Shown: positions 55,683-64,000 of the stretch, piece after piece
Layout of the letters: every line of letters starts with the position of its first letter
How positions within the stretch are numbered: position 1 is the stretch's first letter
Source: Branchiostoma floridae
Lineage: Eukaryota; Chordata; Leptocardii; Amphioxiformes; Branchiostomatidae
Assembly (NCBI RefSeq): GCF_000003815.2
Contig: NC_049988.1
Coordinates: forward strand, 18,797,598-18,861,597
Direction: 5' to 3'
DNA: 64,000 nucleotides
Position numbers and translations under genes: made by a program
The notes under the pieces: generated by a model
What the model was told of the DNA's origin: nothing
Seen by the model: only the letters and a program-made list of their open reading frames with translations
Database searches by the model: none

Positions 55683-56485
55683 TTATATACAGGCTATTTC
55701 ATCAGTGTGAGTACTCCTGTGTGTCTTCAGTTCTCCCTGTTGCCTGAACTGTTTGCCACATGTCACACACACGTAGGGTTTCTCCCCTGTGTGAGTCAGT
55801 ATGTGTCTCTTTAGATTTGACAGGCGAATAAACCGCATGTTGCACTCGTCACAACTGTGAGGTTTCTCCCCAGTATGAGTTTTCATGTGCTTCTTAAGAT
55901 TGTCTATGTGACCAAACTCCTTGTCGCACAGGTTACAATGGAAGGGTTTCTCATTGCTGTGAGTGTGTTTATGAATGTTCAGGATGCTCTTCTGACCAAA
56001 CTGCTTCCCACAAATCTCACACTTGTGCGGTCTCTCCCCTGTGTGGGTCCGTTTGTGTCGCTTCAGGTTACTCAGCTGACTGAACTGCTTGCCGCACTCC
56101 TCACACTTGTAGGGTTTCTCACCTGTGTGAGTCCGCAGGTGGCCCTTGAGGTTGCCCCGCTCACTGAACTGCTTGCCACACTGGCTACACATGAAGGGTT
56201 TCTCCCCAGAGTGAGTGCGCATGTGGACCGTCAGGGCGCACTTCAGGCTGAACGCCCTGCCGCAGTCCTCACACCTGTAGGGTTTCTCACCTGTGTGGGT
56301 GCGCAGGTGGCCCTTGAGGTCGCCCAGTTGGATGAACTGCCTGCTGCATACCTCACACATGAAGCGTTTCTCAACAGGCCATTTCTCCGTTTCGGTTTCT
56401 TTATCCTTGGTTGATGTCTCAACGATTTCATCCTTCTTACTCCTTCTCCGTTTTGCTGACATTGCAATTTTGGTCTTGAATTCCA
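55683..56485 (-). CDS. C2H2 zinc-finger protein, 8 fingers (terminal exon, 259 aa from ATG)
   Basis: Likely nuclear DNA-binding factor. From the ATG at 56462 the frame encodes 259 aa: a basic [10 protein letters not shown] start, a charged ~35-residue leader, then eight consecutive C2H2 fingers with canonical TGEKP linkers. The fingers begin CEVC, CEDC, CSQC, CEEC, CEIC, CNLC, CDEC and CVTC; the seventh has the unusual CDECNMRF. A splice acceptor (CTTCTTCAG before 56485) opens the exon in phase 1, so an upstream exon exists and translation may begin earlier. Fingers 4-8 closely match fingers 5-9 of the gene at 60393-61346, so the two are tandem paralogues. There is no KRAB, BTB or SCAN domain. 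Target DNA is unknown. Confidence 0.9.
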
Positions 56486-56545
56486 CTGAAGAAGTGAGAA
56501 AAGAAATGTTTGGAAATGCTAGCCATGTACAAAAACATTTACCAG

Positions 56546-57035
56546 TACAGTCAAACCTGTCTATAGCAGCCACTCAAGGGACTGGAGAAATATGGCCACT
56601 ATAGACAGGTGGCCACTATAGAGAAAATGTTGATCAATTGACCATGAGCAAGCTACACATGATTCTAGTTCCCACTTATTAAATCTTTCTCACCAAGTAA
56701 CATTGTCTCGATCTGTAAATTCACCGACAAAGACTCACACTTTAATGCTCAAGGCATGCATACCTTCTGCTACCACCAAAATGACACTCCAAATCCTCGC
56801 AAACTACAATTTCAAACTCAGTGCAGGGTGACATAAGGCTGCAATATGGTTGCATTAGGCAGTGTTACTGTATCTACTAGTACGGGACTGGAAATCGTGT
56901 GGCCGTGGCCCCGTTGGACAGGTGGCCACTAAGCCTATTTCTTAATCATTACGAATCCAAGGGACCAACAAAAAGTGGCCATTATGGCCAGGTGGCTGCT
57001 ATGCAAAGGTGGTTGTTAATACAGGTTTGACTGTA
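56546..57035. mobile_element. MITE with TACAGTCAAACCTGT ends
   Basis: TACAGTCAAACCTGTCTATA at the left and TACAGGTTTGACTGTA at the right are inverse. GTGGCCACTATAG and GTGGCCATTATGGCC words occur inside. It lies just upstream of the zinc-finger exon at 55683-56485. Confidence 0.8.
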
Positions 57036-57047
57036 CTGATCCTGATA

Positions 57048-57258
57048 TACTGTAAATGCAGAAATGTTCGCGGTGGTTTTATGTTAGCAGTTTTCACGAG
57101 GCAGTCTTACCACGAACTCAAAACGACCGCAAACATTTTTCCATTACAGTATGTGACTACAGTGTATGGCACTACCGCGAACTTAAAGCCACCGTGAACA
57201 CTCCACCTTCCCGCTAACACCAAATTAAATCCCCTCGAAGTTAAATGCATTTACAATA
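57048..57258. mobile_element. MITE-like element, TTCGCGGTGG family (copy 4)
   Basis: TACTGTAAATGCAGAAATGT TCGCGGTGG start and TTAAATGCATTTACAATA end. It runs in inverse orientation to the copy at 2347 and lies head-to-tail with the preceding MITE. Confidence 0.8.
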
Positions 57259-57566
57259 TTTCTCATTCTAAACAAACAAAACCATACAAGATTTCCACAA
57301 CCTAATGCCTTTGCTAGAGGATGGTAGCCTTTACAACTGATACTGTATATTCTTTCAAAAGGTGTCTCATAGATTATGCAAATAAACATATTTTGCATAA
57401 ACTGGATAACTGGATAAGTTGCTGTTCTTCACTTCCCAAATTCCTGTAAGTCAAGCTGTTCAAAATGAAAGTCTTATTTTAAGTGCTGTTGTAACTTGTA
57501 GCATTTTATCAAACGATAATGCAAATAATGCCTTGATTTGCTAGCTTGATCTGTGTCTAATGATGT

Positions 57567-57705
57567 CCTTGCTGGCCTTTTCTTTTCTACTGCCGGTGCG
57601 TACTACGCTACAGATACCCAAGAGAAAAGAGAAGGCCAGCAAAGGTGTATTATAATTTATGACTTTGAGCCAAAAAAAGATCCGGAGAGCCTGCTATGGA
57701 GGCTA
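57567..57705. mobile_element. Partial foldback MITE, CCTCCATAGCAGGCT family
   Basis: CTTGCTGGCCTTTTCTTTTC and the inverse GAAAAGAGAAGGCCAGCAAA G are the arms. The right end GAGCCTGCTATGGAGGCTA is intact and the left end is lost. Confidence 0.7.
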
Positions 57706-57840
57706 TTAATAAATCAATAGTGCCTCTCTATCTACATTCCTGTGACGTAATCGGCGCACGTAATCGTCTGCAAGATTGGTGGCTCATGAAGGGGAAAAGC
57801 GTAACTCATTTTTCATTCAAATGATTATCATAAACCATAT

Positions 57841-58105
57841 AGCTACGGTCGCGTGGCGCGTTGGTACACCCGATCCCTCGATCTCGGAAGTTAAGCAACG
57901 CGCGGTCCGGATAGTGCTTGGATGGGGGACCAACCAAGGACGTCCGGATTGCTGTAGCCTCACGAAGTTTCCACGAAATCGTCTTCCGGGAGGGACGTAA
58001 AACGGGGGTCCCGTGCTCGAGGAGGTGCCTCGACCACGTTAAACAGCCTCATTACTCATACTTGGGGTACCTAATGGCTGGCAAAATACACCAGATGATT
58101 AAATG
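57841..58105 (+). mobile_element. 5S-rRNA-derived SINE
   Basis: The first ~120 bases (57841-57960) are a 5S rRNA homologue. AGCTACGGTC pairs with GCTGTAGCCT at its end; the internal promoter is recognisable as GATCTCGGAAGTTAAGCAAC (box A region) and TAGTGCTTGGATGGGGGACC (box C region). No T-run follows. Instead comes a non-ribosomal body with GGGACGTAAAAC, GGGGGTCCCGTG and CCACGTTAAACAGCC, then a short AT-rich tail. That order is typical of 5S-derived SINEs (SINE3 class, including the Deu-type group). Family name is inference. Confidence 0.75.
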
Positions 58106-58109
58106 TATA

Positions 58110-60385
58110 TCGAGTCATCGAATTCCATGAAACCCTTCAAATTATGGAGTTGGACGTTTGTGCGCTCAACGTTTCTTCATGACAACCAAACCACCCTATG
58201 GAAAGTTTTCGTCGCACATTCAAAGCAGCAACACATCGAACTGTTAACCCTTCACATTTCCCCACTCTTCCTACCTACAAAGTCACCTGTATCGTACGGA
58301 TTCGTACCGAAATGTCACAAATAAACGCCTCTTCTTGTTTTGTGACCCGACCGCCCTGGTCAGGCCCCCTCGATGACCCGGAAATAGTCTGTTGTAGAGG
58401 TCACTGAAAGTGTCTCCTGATGACCCAATTCGGTTCTAAATATTTCTGCCAGATGGTAACGAGTAAATTTCTGGGTCTCAAATATGACTAGGTGTTTTTA
58501 TTTCTTTACGCTTAAACTGAGTAGACTCAAGACAATTTCATTCAAATATCACCAGGCAATTTATTTAAGAGTTTGTGGATACTAAACAAGTATACAGCAA
58601 ATGTAAAAGTACATGTAAAATTTATATGCAGTCAGTATATCCATGCCAATGGTAATAACTGGTTATAATTAGTAAACTAAGCTAACGTTAGATATGTGCA
58701 TCCATATATGAAAACGTAAGTGAACATACACAAATGGTTTCATCAGGCTTTGATACATTATTTTGATACATTACTTTGATACATTATTCTGTTCATTAGG
58801 CCACACCAATCTAGTTTGTTGCTTCTCAGATTTTTTTCTCCAGAAAAAATTGGACCAGCTGGTAAAAAAAAATAAAAATAAAAGTTTTTTTTGCAAAAAG
58901 TCTGTGGTGGAGAGATCGAGGGTCTTACTCAAGTTACACAACATAAATAACAACAGATTCAACAAATACTAAGTTTTCAGATTTCCTTGGCAAATTTTAT
59001 GCTACGAATCAATATTTATTTACATGTGGTCCCTGATTAGCAAAGCCCCAATTTTGAAAAGAAAAAAATCTGAAATTTGAGGCCCATAGTTTATAAGGGA
59101 GTCATGAGAGGCATTGAAAATTTGTCAACGGGATGTGTGGCCAATTTTTTTTTTCAAATTGAATGGGAAAAATAGGACAGCAGAATTCGAGAAGAAACAA
59201 ATAAAATTGGTGTTGCCTTAGCTAACATACATGATAGATAACAATGGCAAAGTTTTCTAATTATGACTCTTGTGGTCAGCAAGTTTCATTGCTGCTTTAG
59301 CAACAGGTACATATATTTTACAGGGAGGGGTTGCTAGTCCTTCTCCTAGTTTTCTTGGGTACACAACCTTATTTTGTATGTATATACATGTTCATTTGTA
59401 TATAGTACATTTGTATATATACATGTTATCAGTTCAGTTCATCCTACGTAATATATCTTATAGCTAATGAAATAATAAGTCAGAAAATTCTATTCTTGGC
59501 TATTTTGAATACGTACAGGTTCAGGCAGTGGTGAAATATATAAGTAATAATGCTCTTTGCAAAAGCCAAGACAGCGACTTTTTTTCAGAAAAGTATATAT
59601 ACTTACTTTATTAGGTGTCGAAGCACTTGACAAAAACTCAATGTTTCATATATTAAAAAAACAATTTAACAACCATCATACACATGTACATATGCAAAAG
59701 TTACATTGAATACATGATAAAACATGTAGAAAACACGGACGGACCTGTACGCCTAACATTTGTACATCTAGTTGTGTAAGTGTTCTTTAAAGCTATCTAG
59801 TAGTGCGGATGCCCCTTCTGTGCTTAGTGGCAACAAGTTCAACTTTACAACATTTTTACAGAAAAATGTTTGAACACCTCAATCCTAGTGCTTCGGTGCT
59901 AGAACGCAAGATCATTTCTTATCATTTACTGAGCTACTACTACTAATACAAGATACTTAGACAGTGCTTGCAATTTTTTTAGTCATTTCATACATCATGC
60001 TAGTCTGGAAATTTTCCCTCTGTCTTCAAGTGGCATCTAATCGACCACATTGTGAAACTCGAAAGGCAACATTTACGAGAAAATGCAGGATGCTTTCCTC
60101 CCAGTAATGTGCCTTTTATGAAACCACTACATGTTTTGCTCTCGCAAACCTATAACTGTTCATATTTCCTGGAACAGCTAATATTACACTTTTGCTGTAA
60201 AAGCTAATAACTTTGTTCATATTTGCTGTACCAGCTAATATGCTCACACATGTACATGTATGTCATACTCATAGGCAGTTCTAAGCTCTTATTGGTTCAT
60301 TGCAGAAGAGGAACAAGACCACACCAGCAAAACAATATGTTTTTCCTTCGGGAAACATTTAAAAATCTCACTGTCTTGTATACAT
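58110..60385. other. AT-rich intergenic stretch between two zinc-finger exons
   Basis: No convincing exon, RNA gene or repeat family is seen. The interval presumably includes the 3' UTR of the zinc-finger gene ending at 60393. Confidence 0.35.
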
Positions 60386-60392
60386 GCACATC

Positions 60393-61375
60393 TTACATGA
60401 AAGGTATCCCACTATTGTGGGTACTCTTGTGTGTCTTCATGGCCGTCAGTTGCCTGAACTGTTTGCCACATATCATACACATGTAGGGTTTCTCCCCAGT
60501 GTGGGTCATTTTGTGCGACTTCAGAGCACCTTGTTGACGAAACTGCTTGCCACATATGATGCACATGTACGGTTTCTCTCCTGTGTGTGTCATTTTGTGT
60601 CTCTTAAGGTTGGAGAGGCGACCAAACCGCATGTTACACTCGTCACAGCTGTGAGGTTTCTCCCCACTATGAATTTTCAAGTGTTTCTTTAGATTGTCCA
60701 TGATGCCAAACTGCTTGTCACACAGGGTACAGTGGAAGGGTTTTTCCTCCCTGTGGGTTTGTCGGTGGATGTTCAAGATGCTCTTCTGGCCAAACTGCTT
60801 CCCGCAAATCTCACACTTGTGGGGTTTCTCCCCTGTGTGGGTCAGCTTGTGCCTCTTAAGGTTGCTCAGCTGACCGAAATGCTTGCCGCACTCGTCACAC
60901 ATGTAGGGTTTCTCACCTGTGTGAGTCCGTAGGTGGCCTTTGAGTTGCCCCTGCTCACTGAACTGTCTACCACACTCATCACACATGTAGGGTTTCTCCC
61001 CTGTGTGGGTGCGCACGTGGACTTTTAAAGCATTCCGCTGTGCAAATCCCTTGCCGCACTCCTCACACTTAAAAGGTTTCTCCCCAGTGTGGGTTCGGAG
61101 GTGGTTGTTTAGGTCCTGGCGTCGGCAGAACTGCTTGCTGCAACGCTCGCACAGGTAGGGTTTCTCCCCTGTGTGTGTCCGCATGTGGCACTTCAGGTCG
61201 CTCGCCTGCCTGAACTCTCGATCACACCTTCCGCACTCGTACTTCTTCTTAACACGAGGTGGCTTCTCCTTCTTCAAAGACCAGTCTGGATCCCCGTCTT
61301 TAAGCTGGTCCTGTTCTTCTGTTTTGGCGTCGACTTCCGTTGCCATGGTAACATCAAATGCAAAGTCAACCAGTT
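60393..61375 (-). CDS. C2H2 zinc-finger protein, 10 fingers (terminal exon, 317 aa from ATG)
   Basis: Likely DNA-binding nuclear protein. From the ATG at 61346 it encodes 317 aa: a ~35-residue acidic/basic leader (MATEVDAKTEEQDQLKDGDP) and ten uninterrupted C2H2 fingers with TGEKP linkers. They begin CGRC, CERC, CEEC, CDEC, CDEC, CEIC, CTLC, CDEC, CIIC and CMIC. Fingers 5-9 align with fingers 4-8 of the gene at 55683, including the [13 protein letters not shown] finger and CDECNMRF, so recent tandem duplication is likely. The last two fingers are near-identical to each other. An acceptor (TTGAACAG, exon start 61375) opens the exon in phase 1 and the frame is open up to it, so upstream coding sequence may be joined. 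Confidence 0.9.
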
Positions 61376-61508
61376 CTGTTCAATTGAAAAAAACAACAAC
61401 AACAACAAAAACATTGATAAACAATTTCATAAGAATGAACAACTGAAGAAGTAAGCTTGAAATAAACTTGAATACTGGCCCTGACATTTCTATTAGGTGT
61501 AGGACAAA

Positions 61509-61681
61509 TACTGTAAATGCAGAAATGTTTGCAGTGGTATTCTGTTCAGTTTCTGTTCACTAGTGCTGCAAACCATTACAATATGTGAATACAGAATATG
61601 GCACTACCATAAACTCAAAACCGCACTACATTTCCACTATCGCGAAATTAAATCCCTGCAAACTTACATGCATTTACAGTA
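61509..61681. mobile_element. MITE-like element, TTCGCGGTGG family (copy 5)
   Basis: TACTGTAAATGCAGAAATGT at the left and ACATGCATTTACAGTA at the right. The interior is worn (TTTGCAGTGGT replaces TTCGCGGTGG). Confidence 0.75.
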
Positions 61682-61846
61682 TATTGTGCTTCTGGTGATA
61701 TAAGATATTTGATCTGACATTTGAGTGATGAAATCCCATGTAGTGTTACAAACTTTCTAATTACAAATTACCTGTATTTTGCAATTTTAGCCTGGTATCC
61801 AGCAGTACTATAGCTCCAGAGTATAATCTCCATGCAGTGGCATATA

Positions 61847-61948
61847 CATGTATATGTCACAGTAGAGATCACGATCCAGTAGAATCGCAGAACTCCTAGG
61901 AGAATCGGCGATTCTACTGGATCGTGATCTCTACTGTGACATATATGT
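61847..61948. repeat. Long hairpin: 42-bp arms, about 20-base loop
   Basis: ACATGTATATGTCACAGTAG AGATCACGATCCAGTAGAAT CG is followed after CAGAACTCCTAGGAGAATCG G by its inverse with about one mismatch. It is nested in a region with further inverted words (AGCCTGGTATCCAGC, TCAAAGCTGGCC, GGCCAGCTTTGA) and is probably a foldback element. Confidence 0.8.
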
Positions 61949-62110
61949 AAGCCAGTATCAAAGCTGGCCAAGGAGTCTGAGTCTCTGGGCCAGCTTTGAG
62001 TCTGTACTGTCCTCTCTAAGAACTATAATATGGCTTGATACCAAGCTATAAGGATTTGACATCAGTTGAGATAAAGGTGTGTATTACCAGTTAATATTGT
62101 ACTTTTTCTG

Positions 62111-62640
62111 TTGTTAATCAAGTTTGTAGAACCTCATGAACCCTGCTACACTGATGCTTTGATTGTTAGTTTACAGCTTCATATACTTGTTGCACATGTA
62201 GAGTATATTGACACAGAGCACTGGGAGGACCTTGTAAATGACAGATCCAGCTGGAGATGCACACTACTCAGGCAGCTAAAATCAGGAGAAACCAGACTGA
62301 TGAGCATGGCAGAAGAAAAGTGGATCCTTTGAAAAGAACTCTGCAACAGACCTGAGTCAGCTTACAGATGTGCCCTATGTGGCAGAGACTGTCATTCTTG
62401 TATAGGACTGTTTAGCTAGCCTCTAATAGAGTCAATAGTACGCTAGGGGAGTCAGACGGTCAAGTAGGACCATCATCCGAACCACGATAATGGTCCTACT
62501 CATCCGGCTGACTCCAGCGTACTATTGACTCTATTTGTCCAATTTCTACAATTAGATCACCGAACCACGGAGCCTGGTAGAGGCGACTGTTTAACCACAG
62601 TCGACGCTGTAGGGCTGATATCAATTAGGTTTTTACCATG
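62111..62640 (+). mobile_element. LINE 3'-end fragment interrupted by a MITE
   Basis: Before the insertion a frame reads EDLVNDRSSWRCTLLRQLKS. A shifted frame then gives AYRCALCGRDCHSCIGLF, the C..C.R.C.S.IGL..H zinc-knuckle tail seen at the C-terminus of many LINE polyproteins. After the MITE (62415-62584) the text resumes as NHSRRC, completing the knuckle. The sequence matches 8745-8880. Confidence 0.7.
62415..62584. mobile_element. MITE, GCCTCTACCAGGCTCC family, with 9-bp direct flank
   Basis: The right end GGAGCCTGGTAGAGGC is intact and the left reads GCCTCTAATAGAGTC. GACTGTTTA lies at 62406-62414 and again at 62585-62593 as a target-site duplication. An 8-9 bp duplication suggests hAT-type mobilisation; the family is otherwise unassigned. 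Confidence 0.8.
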
Positions 62641-63100
62641 CATGGTCAATAGAGAAAGGAAGATACAAAAAGCTACCTGTTCAACATCAAGAAAGAATTT
62701 GTAGGCAGTGCACAACGAATGCAGTGGAAAATGAAACACATTTTATTTGTGAATGCCCCCAATTCGATGCCGAAAGAAAAAGACTATTTGAAAGAGTGAC
62801 CGAAATCACACCAACATTTTCATTGTTGAAAATGCCACAAAAGATTCTCTTCCTACTAAGATCACCGAATCAATCTATTATACAATACATGGGGCATTTC
62901 ATTTTCAACTGTCTTCAAAGAAGAAGTCAAACCCCGTAATAGTTACGTAAACTTAGTACCCTATTCTGTATCGTATGTACATTCATCCACTTAAAATTTG
63001 AATGTTAGAATTTAGTTTATCTACACATTCATTCACTTCATGTATTTAGTCTTTCTTCTCTTGCAATTAGCCCCATGGGCATGAGTTTGCAATAAAACAT
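62641..63100 (+). mobile_element. Second LINE 3'-end fragment with tail
   Basis: A frame with CTTNAVENETHFICECPQFD and ERKRLFERV resembles the C-terminal H..C..C..R..LF block of L2/CR1-like retrotransposon proteins and runs to a stop at about 62939. It is followed by the shared tail GCAATTAGCCCCATGGGCAT GAG and AATAAA. It lies next to, but is a different family from, the fragment at 62111. Confidence 0.65.
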
Positions 63101-63154
63101 TTAATATTGACAGAAGGAGGCCACATATGATATGATACATGTAGAGTATCTTAC

Positions 63155-63388
63155 CACTATGAGTCTGCAAGTGCTTCTTCATGGCAGCCTGTTGGCGAAA
63201 GGTCCTGCCGCAGTCTTCACACTCATAGCGTTTCTCACCGGGGCGCTTCTGCATTTTCGTTCCCAAGTCCTCGGTTGACCCTTCACCCTCCTCACATGAT
63301 TCCTCCTGAATCCGGCTCGGCTTGCTCCTCTTTCTTTTTGCTGACATTGTAATGTTGGCGGTGGCTTCACTACTTCTGCACTGCAAAA
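63155..63388 (-). CDS. C2H2 zinc-finger protein, 5' coding exon with one finger
   Basis: From the ATG at 63347 it encodes MSAKRKRSKPSRIQEESCEE, an acidic linker, and one C2H2 finger (YECEDCGRTFRQQAAMKKHL and QTHS). A splice donor (AGTG/GTAAGA) cuts the exon at 63155 in phase 1, immediately where the TGEKP linker would begin. An acceptor (CTTTTCTCAG) opens the exon at 63388, also in phase 1. The MSAKR-RSK start is shared with the gene at 55683, so this is another tandem paralogue. The rest of its fingers must come from a downstream exon. The phase-1 acceptor at 61375 is compatible, though nothing proves they are joined. Confidence 0.75.
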
Positions 63389-63590
63389 CTGAGAAAAGAT
63401 ATGTTAAAAAATGTTAGCCATAGAGCTGTGTACCTAAACAAGTTTCAGGTACACTGACTTTTTTATATAGGTACTAGTAAGGTATAGGCCAGGGCCTGTA
63501 TCTGTACATGAACATCTTGTTCAAATACAGATTGATTTTCAATATGAAAACAAGGTTCTTTGAAATTTAAGTGATAATGACATAATGTTA

Positions 63591-63832
63591 ACCCTTAAAC
63601 TGCCAAAACCGGATATATCCGGCACACATATTCAATCATGTCCTGTGTGCCGTGCCCGGTTATAACCGGGAAAGCGCATTCCCCCGAAGTAGCAGCTTTG
63701 TGCGCGTGTAGCGCACGAACCCCGGAAGTTAGGGACTTCGGCCTTGTTCCGTTGTCTCTTTTCGTGGGTCAGCGGCTAACCCTGCCACTACTAGTATTTT
63801 ATAGGGTTGAAACTCTGGCAGTTTAAGGGTCA
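63591..63832. mobile_element. PiggyBac-like MITE (TTAA, CCCTTAAACTGCCA ends)
   Basis: The left end is TTAACCCTTAAACTGCCA and the right end is TGGCAGTTTAAGGGTCAA. The terminal repeats begin CCC and are flanked by TTAA (TCAA at the right, one change), the pattern of piggyBac-type elements. The GC-rich interior has its own hairpins (AACCGGATATATCCGG, CCCGGTTATAACCGGG) and no transposase. Confidence 0.75.
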
Positions 63833-64000
63833 AATTGTGCAAGAAACGATCCTATTGCATTGTATCCCTCATGACCACTGCCATTGAGCCACAAGGTATT
63901 ATTTTTAGAAAAACAGATGAAAATTGGATTAAGGTCTTGCAAAAGTGTTCTGTGCTGCAGTGTAGTAGTATAGATCAATGTGGCTTCAATACACCGAACA

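Noticed and set aside
55857-56414. Plus-strand frame of 185 codons
   Set aside because: It is antisense to the zinc-finger array; its periodicity mirrors the finger repeats.
57841-57960. Functional 5S rRNA gene
   Set aside because: No terminator T-run follows, the sequence diverges in several stem regions and a SINE-like body is attached.

Overview
This is animal nuclear DNA with spliced GT-AG genes, TATA and CCAAT promoters, AATAAA signals, microsatellites and dense short transposon debris. The protein families (an SLC23 transporter, a death-effector-domain/NHL protein, tandem C2H2 zinc-finger genes), small exons with introns of a few hundred bases to several kb, and many palindromic non-autonomous DNA elements point to an invertebrate deuterostome. 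An amphioxus (Branchiostoma) is my best guess. The species is inferred from pattern recognition, not proven. Two 100-base N gaps (36684-36783 and 51232-51331) show it is a draft scaffold.

Layout. 1-14.5 kb is gene-poor and packed with MITE-like foldback elements, an internally deleted mariner-like element, a LINE reverse-transcriptase fragment and simple repeats. 14.8-24.2 kb (+) is a complete ten-exon SLC23-type nucleobase/ascorbate transporter of 660 aa. It is surrounded by an unusual set of partial duplications of its own exons 3, 8, 9 and 10, followed by a 12-unit minisatellite. 27.7-31.1 kb (-) is a four-exon gene joining a death effector domain to a coiled coil and a C-terminal NHL propeller; its last exon carries an apparent one-base frameshift. 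34.1-36.5 kb (+) is a two-exon ADP/ATP translocase with a promoter of nine CCAATCA boxes alternating with palindromic nuclear-receptor-like elements upstream of a perfect TATA box. 38.3-51.2 kb (+) is D-3-phosphoglycerate dehydrogenase (PHGDH), whose 3' end is lost in the second gap. It contains two tandem, equal-length, homologous versions of the catalytic exon that look mutually exclusive. 55.7-63.4 kb (-) holds three related C2H2 zinc-finger coding exons separated by repeats, including a 5S-rRNA-derived SINE and a LINE interrupted by a MITE.

The genes are not an operon and show no obvious shared pathway. The translocase and PHGDH are housekeeping metabolic genes whose promoters carry motifs matching their known regulators in vertebrates (NF-Y and ERR-like sites; a CARE/ATF4-type site and E-boxes). 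The observations I would follow first are the PHGDH alternative catalytic exons, the exon-fragment duplications in SLC23A, the translocase promoter array and the DED-NHL architecture.
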